From an uncultured Pseudomonadota bacterium (lineage in GTDB: Bacteria > Pseudomonadota > Alphaproteobacteria > RF32 > CAG-239): a stretch of DNA of 34,913 nucleotides. The notes below the pieces were generated by a model. That model ran no database searches and was not told where the DNA came from. It was given only the letters and a program-made list of their open reading frames with translations. Positions 14,691-23,502 of this stretch are shown here, piece by piece (the first letter of the stretch is position 1; every line of letters starts with the position of its first letter). A program made the translations under genes and the position numbers. The DNA is taken from assembly GCA_902495305.1 (NCBI GenBank), contig CABUWG010000019.1, forward strand, positions 1 to 34,913, in the 5' to 3' direction.

Positions 14691-16124
14691 TTATTCTATA
14701 ATCGGTAGATTTGTTGGAAGATAAATTGTAAAGGTTGTTCCGTTATAAGAGGTGGATGTCACCGTCAGATTTCCGCGGTGCCGGATGACAATCTGCTTCA
14801 CAATGGATAGCCCGAGCCCCGTGCCGCGAATATTCTGGTCTTTATGCTCCTGCATACGATAAAATTTTTCGGTCAGGCGCATAAGGTCTTCCGGCCCGAT
14901 TTTCGGCCCCTTGTTGTTGATGGCAATTGCCAAAGCTTCGCCCTCGGCAACTTTATAACTTTTCGACGGCGGAATAGCACTGGTTTTTTCCACGCTGATG
15001 CTGATCTTGCTGTCATTGGCGCCGTATTTGATGGCATTGTCGGTCAGATTCTGAATAACCTGCTTGATTTGCGCGCGGTCGCCGTTAATCTCGGGAATAT
15101 TGCGCCCGAACTTGATTTTAATGCTCATGTTGCGGTTTTCCGCCCGCAAAGACAACGCCTGTGAAACTTCTTCCACCACGTCAATAATGTCCACATCGCC
15201 CTCGGGCAGGCTGTCCTGCTTCATCTCGATTTTAGAAAGCGACAACAGGTTTTCAATCAGCGAAGACATATATTCTGCCTGCTCCTGCATAATCTTCAAA
15301 AACGATTCGCGGGCGGCTTCGTCATCTTTGGCAGAAGTCTGCAATGTTTCGATAAATCCGGAAATAATAGCCAGCGGCGTACGCAGCTCATGGCTGGCAT
15401 TCGCCACAAAATCAGACTGCATTTTTTCAATCTTCATGGCTTTTGTCATGTCATAAATGGAAATAACGGCCACGGCGCGCCCCTTGGAAAGCCACGGCAG
15501 CTGCTTGATATGGGCATAAAGCTTGCGGCTTGCCGGCTTTTCTACATAAAAAATCAGGTTTTCCGATTTGCTTTCTTTTTTCAGCACCTTGGAAACGGCA
15601 TTAATAAAATTGTTTGAAGCAAAAAGGCTGTCCACGTTTTTGTCCGTGATATTCTCACCAAAAAACGAACGGGCGGAAAGATTGGCACCCAGAATGTTTC
15701 CGGCACGGTCAATCATCACAATCGGGTCGGGCAGGCTGTCCAGAACGGCGGTATCGGAAATGGTTTGGGCTTCCAGCATGTCGGTTTTGTGCGCCCAGAA
15801 ACTGTGCATGGCGTTAAGCGTGCTGACAATGTCATGCGTGTCTTTTTCTGAGAGCTTGAGCGCTTTCTCGTCAAAATCGCTGCCGTTTGAGAGCTTGGAA
15901 ATATACTTTCTGATCTGCTGCATTTCATAAGTAATCGGAAACAGCATGACAATGTTAAAAATCACCACGGCCGCCAGCGAGAGCACGGCCAAAAGCGGCG
16001 AGATCAGCCTGAACAGAACCAGCGTCATAAAAACCAGAGCCGTCGGCATGGAAAGAAACAAAATTCTGGCGGCAAATTTTGTATCTTTTTCAATCGGGAA
16101 GATATTCCTGACAAAGTTAAACAT
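14691..16124 (-). CDS. phoR: PhoR-like sensor histidine kinase
   Basis: A 477-residue membrane kinase predicted to phosphorylate PhoB. Two membrane helices lie at about residues 20-62 with almost no periplasmic loop, as in PhoR. A PAS domain follows (about 120-225), then the dimerisation/H-box ANASHELRTP with His245, N-box NLTDNAIKYG (Asn363), F-box LTEKFYR and G2 box GTGLGLS (434-440). The G1 box is unusual: the expected DxGxG is NKGPK (404-408), replacing both the adenine-contacting Asp and the last Gly. No Shine-Dalgarno is obvious. It stands on the minus strand, separated from phoB by the pip-hisS segment, and diverges from mutS. Confidence 0.87.
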   Translation of the reverse strand: MFNFVRNIFPIEKDTKFAARILFLSMPTALVFMTLVLFRLISPLLAVLSLAAVVIFNIVMLFPITYEMQQIRKYISKLSNGSDFDEKALKLSEKDTHDIVSTLNAMHSFWAHKTDMLEAQTISDTAVLDSLPDPIVMIDRAGNILGANLSARSFFGENITDKNVDSLFASNNFINAVSKVLKKESKSENLIFYVEKPASRKLYAHIKQLPWLSKGRAVAVISIYDMTKAMKIEKMQSDFVANASHELRTPLAIISGFIETLQTSAKDDEAARESFLKIMQEQAEYMSSLIENLLSLSKIEMKQDSLPEGDVDIIDVVEEVSQALSLRAENRNMSIKIKFGRNIPEINGDRAQIKQVIQNLTDNAIKYGANDSKISISVEKTSAIPPSKSYKVAEGEALAIAINNKGPKIGPEDLMRLTEKFYRMQEHKDQNIRGTGLGLSIVKQIVIRHRGNLTVTSTSYNGTTFTIYLPTNLPIIE

Positions 16125-16226
16125 TTGTTTCTTTGCACCTCTTCGGCAAAAATCAATTAAAATGCTGGACTAGAGTTGTAAATATTGTATATTACAATAA
16201 GTTTAAATAGATTTAATTTGCGGACT

Positions 16227-18905
16227 ATGAAAGAGAAAAAAGAACCGACTGTCACGCCGATGATGGCGCAGTATCAGGAGATAAAATCCCAGCATCGGGA
16301 TTATCTTCTTTTTTATCGCATGGGCGATTTTTATGAACTTTTTTTTGATGATGCCGTAACGGCTTCCAAAGCGCTGGACATTACCCTGACCAAACGCGGC
16401 AAGTTTGAGGACAATGACATTCCGATGTGCGGCGTGCCTTTTCATGCTTATGAAAGCTACCTGTCGCGGCTGATAAAACAAGGCTATAAAGTGGCAATCT
16501 GCGAGCAGACCGAAGACCCGAAAGCGGCCAAAGCGCGCGGCGCCAAGTCAGTCGTCAGACGCGAGGTCATCCGTCTGGTCACGCCGGGGACTTTGACGGA
16601 AGACAATCTCTTGGACTCCAAACGCAACAACTTTTTGCTCTGCATTGCCAAACAGGCCGGCTGCCTCGGGCTGTCATGGCTTGATATTTCAACCGGACAG
16701 TTCTTTACGCAGGAACTCGGCCTCAAAGACAAAAAAGAAGAAAGCCTGCTTGGCAATGTCTTGTCCCGCCTCAATCCGGTCGAGATTCTGGTGTCGGACA
16801 GTTATTTGCAAAATCCCGAGATTTTTGCGCTTTTGAATGAATATAAAGAAAAGCTGACGGTTTTGCCGCAGGCGCGCTTTAACAGCGAAAACGCCAAACT
16901 CCGGCTTGAAAAGGTTTTTCATGTTGACACGCTCGATGCCTTCGGCAGCTTTAGCCGTTGCGAAACCGCAGCCGCCGGCGTTTTGCTCGATTATCTGGAA
17001 AACACGCAAAAAGGCCAGATGCCGGTGATTGAAAAACCGGTCAAAATTTGTGAAAGCAACGTTGTCGAGATTGACGGCGCCACCCGCCGCAGTCTGGAAT
17101 TGCTCGATACGGTCGGCGGGGACAAAAGCACGTCGCTGCTGGCGGTGATTGACCGTACGGTCACAGGTATCGGCGGGCGTTTGCTGGCCTCGCGCGTTGC
17201 CGCGCCGCTGGTGGATATTGCCGAAATCAACAGCCGTCTGGATGTCGTGTCATTTTTTATTGACTATCCGCAAATTCGTCAGAATTTAAGGGAGCTGCTG
17301 CGTGCCTGTCCGGACATTGAGCGTTCTGTTTCCCGCCTGAGCCTCGGCCGCGGCGGCCCGCGTGATTTGGACAATATCCGGATTGCGCTGGAGAATATAC
17401 CGGCTTTGCGCAATCTGCTTTATGCTTATCAAAAAGCCGAAAGCGCGGCGGAGTTGCGCCGCATGCCGGAAGCTCTGGAAAAAATCATCGGCGGCCTCGG
17501 CAATCATAATAATCTGGTTGACGATTTGAAGCGGGCTTTGGATGACGACCTGCCTTTGCTGGCGCGTGACGGCGGCTTTATCCGGAGCGGCTATTGTCCG
17601 GCTTTGGATGAAATCCGTACCTTAAAAGACGACAGCCATAAAGTTTTGCTTGAGCTTCAGGGCAAGTATATTGAAAAGACCGGCATTGCCCAGATGAAAA
17701 TAAAATACAATAACGTCATCGGCTATTTTATTGAAGTCCCGACCAAATTTGCAACGGAAATGCTGGAAAATCCGGACTTTATTCACCGCCAGTCGGTATT
17801 AAACGCCGCCCGTTTTACCACGGTGGAACTGACCGAGCTGGAAAACAAAATCCGCGGTGCCGCCGAAAAAGCCGTCGCCATGGAAATTGAGCTCTATAAC
17901 AAGATGGTTCATGACGTTATTGTCTATTCCGAGATGATTTTGAAAACCGCCCGCGCGATGGCCGAACTTGACGTCGGCGCAGCGCTGGCCGATCTTGCGG
18001 TAGAAAAAAACTACTGCCGTCCGCTGGTCGACGACAGTCTGGATTTTGACGTTGTTGGCGGTCGTCATCCGGTTGTGGAATATTCCATTTCCAAAGAGAG
18101 AAGCGGCGCCTTTGTCGGCAATGACTGCCGCCTGAACGAGAACAACCGCCTGTGGCTGATAACGGGACCGAACATGGCCGGTAAATCAACTTTTCTGCGC
18201 CAAAATGCCATTATCGCCATCATGGCGCAAATGGGCGCGTATGTTCCGGCCGATTCGGCACATATCGGCGTGATTGATAAAATCTTTTCACGCGTCGGCG
18301 CTTCGGATGATCTGGCACGCGGCCGCTCGACTTTTATGGTCGAAATGGTTGAAACCGCCGGCATTTTGAATCAGGCGACGGAACGCTCTTTTGTGATTTT
18401 GGATGAAATCGGACGCGGTACGGCAACCTTTGACGGTTTGTCAATTGCCTGGGCCGTGGTAGAAAACCTGCATGAAGTCAATAAATGCCGCGCCTTGTTT
18501 GCCACCCATTATCACGAGTTGACATCGCTGGTCGGCAAATTGCCGAAGATGAGCCTGCATTGCATGAAGATTAAGGAGTTTAATGAAGACGTTATCTTTT
18601 TGCACGAGGTCATTGACGGAGCGGCCGACCGCTCATACGGTATTCACGTTGCCAAACTGGCCGGCCTGCCGAAAGCCGTGGTAAAACGGGCGGAGCAGGT
18701 GCTTGGTTCTCTGGAAGATTCCGGCAAAAGCCGCAGCATTACCAAAATGGTGGACGATCTGCCGCTGTTCTCAACGGTCAGGGAAGCCGAGCCGGAACCG
18801 TCTCAAACCTCTCCGGCGCTTGAGGCATTAAAGGCTGTTAATCCGGATGACCTGACCCCGCGCGAGGCTCTGGAAAAACTGTATGATTTAAGAAATCTGC
18901 TGTAA
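16227..18905 (+). CDS. mutS: DNA mismatch repair protein MutS
   Basis: An 892-residue mismatch-recognition ATPase. The N-terminal mismatch-binding domain has GDFYELF with the Phe-x-Glu motif (about 35-41). The connector, lever and clamp domains are of normal length. The ATPase has Walker A GPNMAGKS (about 647-654), Walker B VILDEIGRGT, and ATHYHEL. The start at 16227 (MKEKKEPTVTPMM) was preferred to a 14-residue longer in-frame form because family proteins begin close to the PMMAQY motif. No Shine-Dalgarno is visible before either. It is divergent from phoR, and the roughly 100-base gap is AT-rich. No mutL is present in the window. Confidence 0.95.
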   Translation: MKEKKEPTVTPMMAQYQEIKSQHRDYLLFYRMGDFYELFFDDAVTASKALDITLTKRGKFEDNDIPMCGVPFHAYESYLSRLIKQGYKVAICEQTEDPKAAKARGAKSVVRREVIRLVTPGTLTEDNLLDSKRNNFLLCIAKQAGCLGLSWLDISTGQFFTQELGLKDKKEESLLGNVLSRLNPVEILVSDSYLQNPEIFALLNEYKEKLTVLPQARFNSENAKLRLEKVFHVDTLDAFGSFSRCETAAAGVLLDYLENTQKGQMPVIEKPVKICESNVVEIDGATRRSLELLDTVGGDKSTSLLAVIDRTVTGIGGRLLASRVAAPLVDIAEINSRLDVVSFFIDYPQIRQNLRELLRACPDIERSVSRLSLGRGGPRDLDNIRIALENIPALRNLLYAYQKAESAAELRRMPEALEKIIGGLGNHNNLVDDLKRALDDDLPLLARDGGFIRSGYCPALDEIRTLKDDSHKVLLELQGKYIEKTGIAQMKIKYNNVIGYFIEVPTKFATEMLENPDFIHRQSVLNAARFTTVELTELENKIRGAAEKAVAMEIELYNKMVHDVIVYSEMILKTARAMAELDVGAALADLAVEKNYCRPLVDDSLDFDVVGGRHPVVEYSISKERSGAFVGNDCRLNENNRLWLITGPNMAGKSTFLRQNAIIAIMAQMGAYVPADSAHIGVIDKIFSRVGASDDLARGRSTFMVEMVETAGILNQATERSFVILDEIGRGTATFDGLSIAWAVVENLHEVNKCRALFATHYHELTSLVGKLPKMSLHCMKIKEFNEDVIFLHEVIDGAADRSYGIHVAKLAGLPKAVVKRAEQVLGSLEDSGKSRSITKMVDDLPLFSTVREAEPEPSQTSPALEALKAVNPDDLTPREALEKLYDLRNLL

Positions 18906-18933
18906 AAGCCTTTTCTCGGCAAACGGATAAATA

Positions 18934-18962
18934 TTGACAAAAATTAAGGAGCTGTTACATTA
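18934..18962 (+). promoter_or_regulatory. Possible promoter for the 19011 gene
   Basis: TTGACA (18934-18939) with a 17-nt spacer before ACATTA (18957-18962), a poor -10. A second TATAAT-like word lies at about 18988. Low confidence on which is used. Confidence 0.35.
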
Positions 18963-19010
18963 AGGACAGTAAACTATTATTCTATTGTATAATTTAAAAA
19001 ACATATTTTT

Positions 19011-19913
19011 ATGAAGACAGAAGAAAACATTGTTTGGTATTCAGATTTTTTGACCCGAAAAGGTCAGAAGCCGGTCCACCTTTATCATTTTGAAAACGGT
19101 TGGCCGATGCGGCAGGTTGTTGACGGTATTTATGTGACACCGGAAGTTTACCTGCGAAAATACCCGCAGTTTGGCGAGAAGCTGACTCTTCAGGAAGCAC
19201 AGGAATTATGTGCCCGTAATCAGGCCAAATTCCCGTCACGCTACGAGGTGCTGATGTTTGCGCTGATGATGAATAACGTTAAAGCCGCATTGACCAATAT
19301 CGGAGTGTATTCTTTTCCTTTTTCCGGAGAGAATATTTTTTCGGATTGTTGGACACGGGAAAATATCAAACAAGACGGCACGGACAAAAAGTATTTGCTT
19401 TTGTTTGGCTGCGACGGAAACAAAACATTTCCGGAGGTTAAGCTTTTTGGCAACAAACTGGCACTTGTCGGAAAAAGCAACCTGTATGAACGGACGTATG
19501 AAAACTGGCTGACCTGTATGTTGGTCCTGCTGGCCGGAAACGGTACTTCAAATCTGTTGATAACCAGCAGTGATGAATTGTTTTTGCAGTATAACAAAAA
19601 TCTCTCGTTTATCGGGACTTGTAAAAATGCCGTGTTTGATGACATTTTTGTTTGTGATACCGGCGTTTTTCAATATCATGATGAACAAATGCATTGCCTT
19701 CTAACGCTGAATCCGGAAATTGCCTCAGGCAATAACAGAAATTACGGTTATGAGGAGTGGGCAGATGAGTTCAAAAAGCAAAACAATGATACGGAATTGA
19801 GTTTTCAATGGTGCCGATATGAGTGGTGTGATCATCATGAACAGGAGTGTACGGAAAAAATTCCGCTGCATTATGTAAAAAATGAACAAGGGCTGTTTGT
19901 CCGTCAGTCTTAA
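19011..19913 (+). CDS. Hypothetical protein, 300 aa
   Basis: A soluble protein with no signal peptide or membrane helix and no confidently recognised family. Residues about 60-115 (EAQELCARNQAKFPSRYEVL... then DCWTRE) loosely recall the LPTxxEL...YWSST pattern of DUF1566/Fibrobacter-type paralogous domains; this is a weak resemblance only. It has about ten cysteines, several in the C-terminal WCRYEWCDHHEQEC segment (about 270-283), which could bind a metal. The ATG follows an AT-rich leader without Shine-Dalgarno. It converges with the lyase/FHA gene across a shared terminator. Confidence 0.7.
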   Translation: MKTEENIVWYSDFLTRKGQKPVHLYHFENGWPMRQVVDGIYVTPEVYLRKYPQFGEKLTLQEAQELCARNQAKFPSRYEVLMFALMMNNVKAALTNIGVYSFPFSGENIFSDCWTRENIKQDGTDKKYLLLFGCDGNKTFPEVKLFGNKLALVGKSNLYERTYENWLTCMLVLLAGNGTSNLLITSSDELFLQYNKNLSFIGTCKNAVFDDIFVCDTGVFQYHDEQMHCLLTLNPEIASGNNRNYGYEEWADEFKKQNNDTELSFQWCRYEWCDHHEQECTEKIPLHYVKNEQGLFVRQS

Positions 19914-19924
19914 CAATAAACATA

Positions 19925-19963
19925 AAAAATCCCCGCATCGGAAAAATGCGGGAATTTTTTTTT
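19925..19963 (+). terminator. Bidirectional terminator
   Basis: CCCGCAT (19932-19938) and ATGCGGG (19946-19952), with A-run on the left and T-run on the right, so it can serve both converging genes. Confidence 0.82.
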
Positions 19964-20025
19964 GAGCTTATCCGGAGGCCGGCAGATTGTTGCATACTTT
20001 ATTAAGCATATCTGTTTTTCCACAC

Positions 20026-21303
20026 CTAACCGTTGCCCCGTTTTTGAGCCAGCGTTTTTGCAAAGTTTAGCAGGTCACGTTCTCGGCTTTGAGATGCCGG
20101 CGGAGTCTTTGAAGATGTTTGCTTCTCATTCAAGCCTCGGTGCTGTCTAATAATCTCTGAAAGGCTCCGGCGCGGTGCTTCTGCTTTTGAACTTGGCTCC
20201 TGTGTAGCCTCGGGCTTCATTTGCTCGTACGTGTTTTTTTCATGCGGGGAACTTTCCCGATTTTGCTCTTCAATCGGTATTCCTTGGAACACTTTTTCAA
20301 AGGACGTGCCGTTGGTAGAAGTGTCTTCATATTTTAACAGTCCGCTTTCATCACGGAAGAATTTTCCGTGAAAGCGAGAGGCATACATATTGTCATTATT
20401 CAGCTTAATGCCGTCATCGGCCATTCTTCCAATCGGGAGAGCTTCGTTTGGTTTAAGATTTTTTAAGGCCTCTTGGATTTTTTCGTCTGCCAAATCAATT
20501 GTCTGGTTTCCAACATGCATAAGCGGCAGATTTTCTTCATCAATATTTATGATTTCGCCACGCGTGGTTTTTTCATGCGGAGAGCTTTCCCGATTTTGCT
20601 CATTTTGCAAACGCTGCTGAATAGCGTTTTCGGCTTTGCTGAGGTTCTCAAGTCTGTTGACGACTTTTTTCTTCTCATAACCGGCCATCATGGCTTCGGC
20701 TCTGCTGTTATCATTAGGATACCCGAGAACATTAAGAAACGGATCCTCTATGTCATCAGCCTTATATACCGGATTTTCGGCAGATGCGTTTGCGTAATAA
20801 TGCGGATTATCCTTGCTTGTCCATGTATTGCGATAAAAAATCCGCCCGTGGTCGCCAATCTGATGGTCGCCGTGAATGGCTCCCTGCTGGTTAAGATTGT
20901 TGTTTTCCAGAATATAATTTAAGTCATTGGCAATTTTTGCAAATTCTTCATCGTTGTTAGGATAAATTGTAAAAGCTTTTCCATATTGGTTGTTGCTTTT
21001 ATCATAAAATCCGTTCTTTTGCACATTAACCATATTAAACGTCTTAAAAGTAATGTCATGGTCACGTAAATATGGAATCACGACAGAAGAAACTTTTTGC
21101 CAGTCTTTATCATTGTCTGCATGGAGGTGAAATTTCCATCCATAGGCTTCATCTCCGACATACGGGTTATCAAGAGAATGGCGTCCCGCCCAATAACGGC
21201 TATAAAAGTGCCAAGAGTCATACATGGCTCCAAAATATGTTTCGGGATTCTCCTCTCTGACCAGATATTTGTCCAGATTTTTCTTTTCTTCTTCGGTTAA
21301 CAT
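20026..21303 (-). CDS. Putative phospho-Ser/Thr lyase-like (OspF/LanKC-type) plus FHA domain protein
   Basis: A 425-residue, signal-less protein. Residues about 50-165 resemble the N-terminal lyase domain of class III lanthipeptide synthetases and the OspF/SpvC/HopAI1 phosphothreonine lyases: WKFH (56-59, candidate acid His59), ITFK (84-87, candidate base Lys87), GKAFTIYP (108-115) and IFYRN (155-159, candidate phosphate-binding Arg158). The Arg that precedes the GAQFTLY motif in OspF is not visible. Residues about 262-335 form an FHA domain with IGR (291-293), SRFH (309-312) and TSTNGT (328-333), the signature for phosphothreonine binding. An 11-residue linker EQNRESSPHEK occurs at 235-245 and again at 346-356. 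The C-terminal 50 residues are basic and polar. An AGGAGAAAC-like site precedes the ATG. Inferred role: a phosphoprotein-targeting enzyme, possibly an effector. Assigned from motifs only. Confidence 0.78.
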   Translation of the reverse strand: MLTEEEKKNLDKYLVREENPETYFGAMYDSWHFYSRYWAGRHSLDNPYVGDEAYGWKFHLHADNDKDWQKVSSVVIPYLRDHDITFKTFNMVNVQKNGFYDKSNNQYGKAFTIYPNNDEEFAKIANDLNYILENNNLNQQGAIHGDHQIGDHGRIFYRNTWTSKDNPHYYANASAENPVYKADDIEDPFLNVLGYPNDNSRAEAMMAGYEKKKVVNRLENLSKAENAIQQRLQNEQNRESSPHEKTTRGEIINIDEENLPLMHVGNQTIDLADEKIQEALKNLKPNEALPIGRMADDGIKLNNDNMYASRFHGKFFRDESGLLKYEDTSTNGTSFEKVFQGIPIEEQNRESSPHEKNTYEQMKPEATQEPSSKAEAPRRSLSEIIRQHRGLNEKQTSSKTPPASQSRERDLLNFAKTLAQKRGNG

Positions 21304-21574
21304 GGTGTTTCTCCTGTGCTTTTTTAAGATTCTGTCAAGGTTTTTCCCTTGTGCTCACAGTTTAGTATGTCAGAATTAGAAGCAATAGTCAATATAAAAT
21401 GAAAATATGTGGCGGATTTTTGTCAAAACATCACAATGACAAAACACTTTGGAGCAATAAGATAAAATTTGTCGCTTTTCTCAAAAGGAACAAAAATGAT
21501 GAATAATCAGTGTGTTGGTTGTTGGTATTATGATACCGTAAAATAAAATATTGAAAATATGATGTTTTTTCTTG

Positions 21575-21602
21575 TTGACATTAAAAATATATCCTGTATA
21601 TT
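21575..21602 (+). promoter_or_regulatory. Promoter for rplM-rpsI
   Basis: TTGACA (21575-21580), 16-nt spacer, TATATT (21597-21602). This is a near-consensus promoter giving a leader of about 40 bases. The rest of the 21304-21574 gap is AT-rich; apart from a promoter region expected for the minus-strand gene I see nothing in it. Confidence 0.7.
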
Positions 21603-21649
21603 TCACCTGAATTTTAATCCTAAACTTTTTAGCAAAGAAGTGAGTTACA

Positions 21650-22117
21650 ATGAATACATATGCAACAAAACCATCTGACATTGAAAGAAAATGGTATGTC
21701 GTTGATGCTCAAGGCGTTGTACTGGGAAGACTTTCTGCCGAAATCTCCAAGATTTTGCGCGGCAAACACAAACCTTCTTATGTTCCGAACCTTGACTGCG
21801 GTGACTACGTTGTCGTTATCAATGCAGACAAAGTAAAATTGACCGGCAAAAAGCTGACTAATAAAAAATATTTCAAACATACCGGTTATATCGGCGGCAT
21901 CAAAGAAACCACACCGGCAAAAATCCTGTCCGGCCGTTTTCCTGAAAGAGTTATCCAAAAGGCCGTTGAACGCATGATTTCCCGCAACCCGCTGGGTCGT
22001 CAGCAAATGACCAAATTAAAAGTTTATGCCGGCAGCGAACATCCGCACACAGCTCAGAACCCGGTAGTTCTGGACATTGCCGCAATGAACCCGAAAAATA
22101 AAAGGAGCGCATTATAA
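21650..22117 (+). CDS. rplM: 50S ribosomal protein L13
   Basis: The 155-residue L13 protein, an early-assembling component of the large subunit. The N-terminal WYVVDAQGVVLGRLSAEISKIL, the central GDYVVVINADKVKLTGKK, YFKHTGYIGG, and RNPLGRQQMTKLKVYAGSEHPH are diagnostic. It begins with the conserved ATKPSD..RKW block. The ribosome site is weak (AAGTGAG). Its stop overlaps the rpsI start by one base (TAATG), indicating translational coupling, and the order rplM-rpsI is the universal bacterial arrangement. Confidence 0.97.
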   Translation: MNTYATKPSDIERKWYVVDAQGVVLGRLSAEISKILRGKHKPSYVPNLDCGDYVVVINADKVKLTGKKLTNKKYFKHTGYIGGIKETTPAKILSGRFPERVIQKAVERMISRNPLGRQQMTKLKVYAGSEHPHTAQNPVVLDIAAMNPKNKRSAL

Positions 22118-22590
22118 TGGCTGAAAAAATTGAATCTTTGCAAGATATTAAAAGCGCATCTAAAACCGAAGAAGTTAAGGTTCGCAAAGCAAACCGCGAC
22201 AAACAGGGTCGTTCTTATGCCACAGGTAAAAGAAAAGACGCTGTTGCCCGCGTTTGGGTAAAACCGGGTAAAGGTGTTATCACCATCAATGACAAATCCA
22301 TTGATACCTATTTTGCTCGTCCGGTATTGAAAATGATCATCAATCAGCCGTTTGTTGTCGCCAACCGCGAAAACGAATTCGATGTTGTCTGCACCGTAAA
22401 AGGCGGCGGCTTGTCTGGTCAGGCCGGTGCGATTAAACACGGTATTGCCAAAGCTTTGAACGAATATGAACCGGAATTGCGTTCAGTTCTGAAAAAAGCC
22501 GGCTTCCTGACACGTGATGATCGTGTTGTAGAACGTAAGAAATATGGTAAGGCCAAAGCCCGCCGTTCTTATCAGTTCAGCAAACGCTAG
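22117..22590 (+). CDS. rpsI: 30S ribosomal protein S9
   Basis: The 157-residue S9 protein of the small subunit. YATGKRKDAVARVWVKPG, TYFARPVLKMIINQP, CTVKGGGLSGQAGAIKHGIAKAL and the basic tail ending in GKAKARRSYQFSKR, which reaches the decoding centre, are diagnostic. The N-terminus carries an extension of about 30 charged residues, as in many Alphaproteobacteria. AGGAG lies inside the last codons of rplM, with a one-base overlap of start and stop. Followed by a strong terminator. Confidence 0.97.
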   Translation: MAEKIESLQDIKSASKTEEVKVRKANRDKQGRSYATGKRKDAVARVWVKPGKGVITINDKSIDTYFARPVLKMIINQPFVVANRENEFDVVCTVKGGGLSGQAGAIKHGIAKALNEYEPELRSVLKKAGFLTRDDRVVERKKYGKAKARRSYQFSKR

Positions 22591-22611
22591 AGCTTATTTC
22601 TGCACAATACG

Positions 22612-22641
22612 AAAGAGGGGGGGTATACTCCCTCTTTTTTT
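22612..22641 (+). terminator. Terminator of rplM-rpsI
   Basis: AAAGAGGG (22612-22619) and CCCTCTTT (22630-22637) with a T-run to 22641. Confidence 0.82.
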
Positions 22642-22722
22642 GATGAATTATGATTTGAAGAACTTGTAATTTCAAATATTACCCCTATTATATTAAATGC
22701 AACAAGTAAGAGGAGATTAAAA

Positions 22723-23073
22723 ATGAAAAATTTGAGTTTATTAATTGCCGCGGTTTCTTGTCTTGGCATGGCTTCAGTTGCTCAGGCCGGCTTTACCGGA
22801 CCGTCTGCCGCCGAGAAGACGACTGTTTCTCAGGTCAAAGAAATGCCCGATGAAAGCGTTGTCATTTTGCAGGGCTTTATTGAAAGCAGTCTGGGTGATG
22901 AAAAATATATGTTCAAAGATGAAACCGGGTCCATTAAAATTGAAATTGATGATGACGACTGGAACGGCCTGAACGTCGGCCCGAATGACAAAATCCAGAT
23001 TCAGGGCGAAGTTGATACCCATATGATGAAACCGACGGAAATTGAAGTTGAGGCAATTACGCTGGTAAAATAA
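22723..23073 (+). CDS. Periplasmic BOF-family (YgiW/YdeI-like) OB-fold protein
   Basis: A 116-residue protein with a clean Sec signal (cleavage at VAQA, about residue 22) and a mature bacterial OB-fold domain. The family pattern is clear: FTGPSA at the mature N-terminus, VVILQGFIESSLGDEKYMFKDETGSIKIEID, WNGLNVGPNDKIQIQGEVD and EIEVEAI. Members are periplasmic and are associated with stress tolerance in enterobacteria; the ligand is unsettled. AAGAGGAG precedes the ATG. Monocistronic, with its own terminator at 23081. Confidence 0.9.
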   Translation: MKNLSLLIAAVSCLGMASVAQAGFTGPSAAEKTTVSQVKEMPDESVVILQGFIESSLGDEKYMFKDETGSIKIEIDDDDWNGLNVGPNDKIQIQGEVDTHMMKPTEIEVEAITLVK

Positions 23074-23080
23074 GAATACA

Positions 23081-23108
23081 AAAAAAGGTCGGGCTTCCGG
23101 CCTTTTTT
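23081..23108 (+). terminator. Rho-independent terminator
   Basis: AAAAAAGGTCGG (23081-23092), loop GCTT, CCGGCCTTTTTT (23097-23108), one G:U pair. Confidence 0.88.
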
Positions 23109-23121
23109 GTTCTGCAAAATA

Positions 23122-23149
23122 TTGACAATTGCCAAATACCTGTTAAGCT
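23122..23149 (+). promoter_or_regulatory. Promoter for the 23185 gene
   Basis: TTGACA (23122-23127), 16-nt spacer, TAAGCT (23144-23149). The leader of about 30 bases is AT-rich and without Shine-Dalgarno. Confidence 0.5.
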
Positions 23150-23184
23150 GTCTTTCCAGTTATTAATTATTAAATTTAATTATC

Positions 23185-23484
23185 ATGAGAAGAACAATTT
23201 TTAACGGGGAAGTCTTAAATCCTCAGTCAGGTTATGCCGGCCAGTCCGACGGGTATGTTTGCGCCAAAGAAGTCCGCTGGGACGGTGTTTATACTTTGAA
23301 AGTTATTGCAACGGATTATCTGAAGAATGAAGCCACTTTGGCCTTCTGCTCAGATACGCAGGCTGTCTGCAAAATCAAACTGCACCGCAACGAGGTATAT
23401 ACCAAAGGCGATTTATTGGATATCACCTATGCGGGGCTGAGTATTCAAAACGGCAATATCTATCTTAAACGCAATGCCGCCTGA
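23185..23484 (+). CDS. Hypothetical protein, 99 aa
   Basis: A small soluble protein with no signal peptide and no family recognised. The composition suggests a beta-rich fold (YTLKVIATDYL, ATLAFCSDTQAVCKIKLH, LDITYAGLSI). It carries three cysteines. The ATG follows ATTAAATTTAATTATC, the SD-less type of leader seen before other lineage-specific genes here. It has its own promoter and shares a bidirectional terminator with the converging CoA-transferase operon. Confidence 0.68.
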   Translation: MRRTIFNGEVLNPQSGYAGQSDGYVCAKEVRWDGVYTLKVIATDYLKNEATLAFCSDTQAVCKIKLHRNEVYTKGDLLDITYAGLSIQNGNIYLKRNAA

Positions 23485-23502
23485 TAAGGTTTTACGCTCA
23501 AA

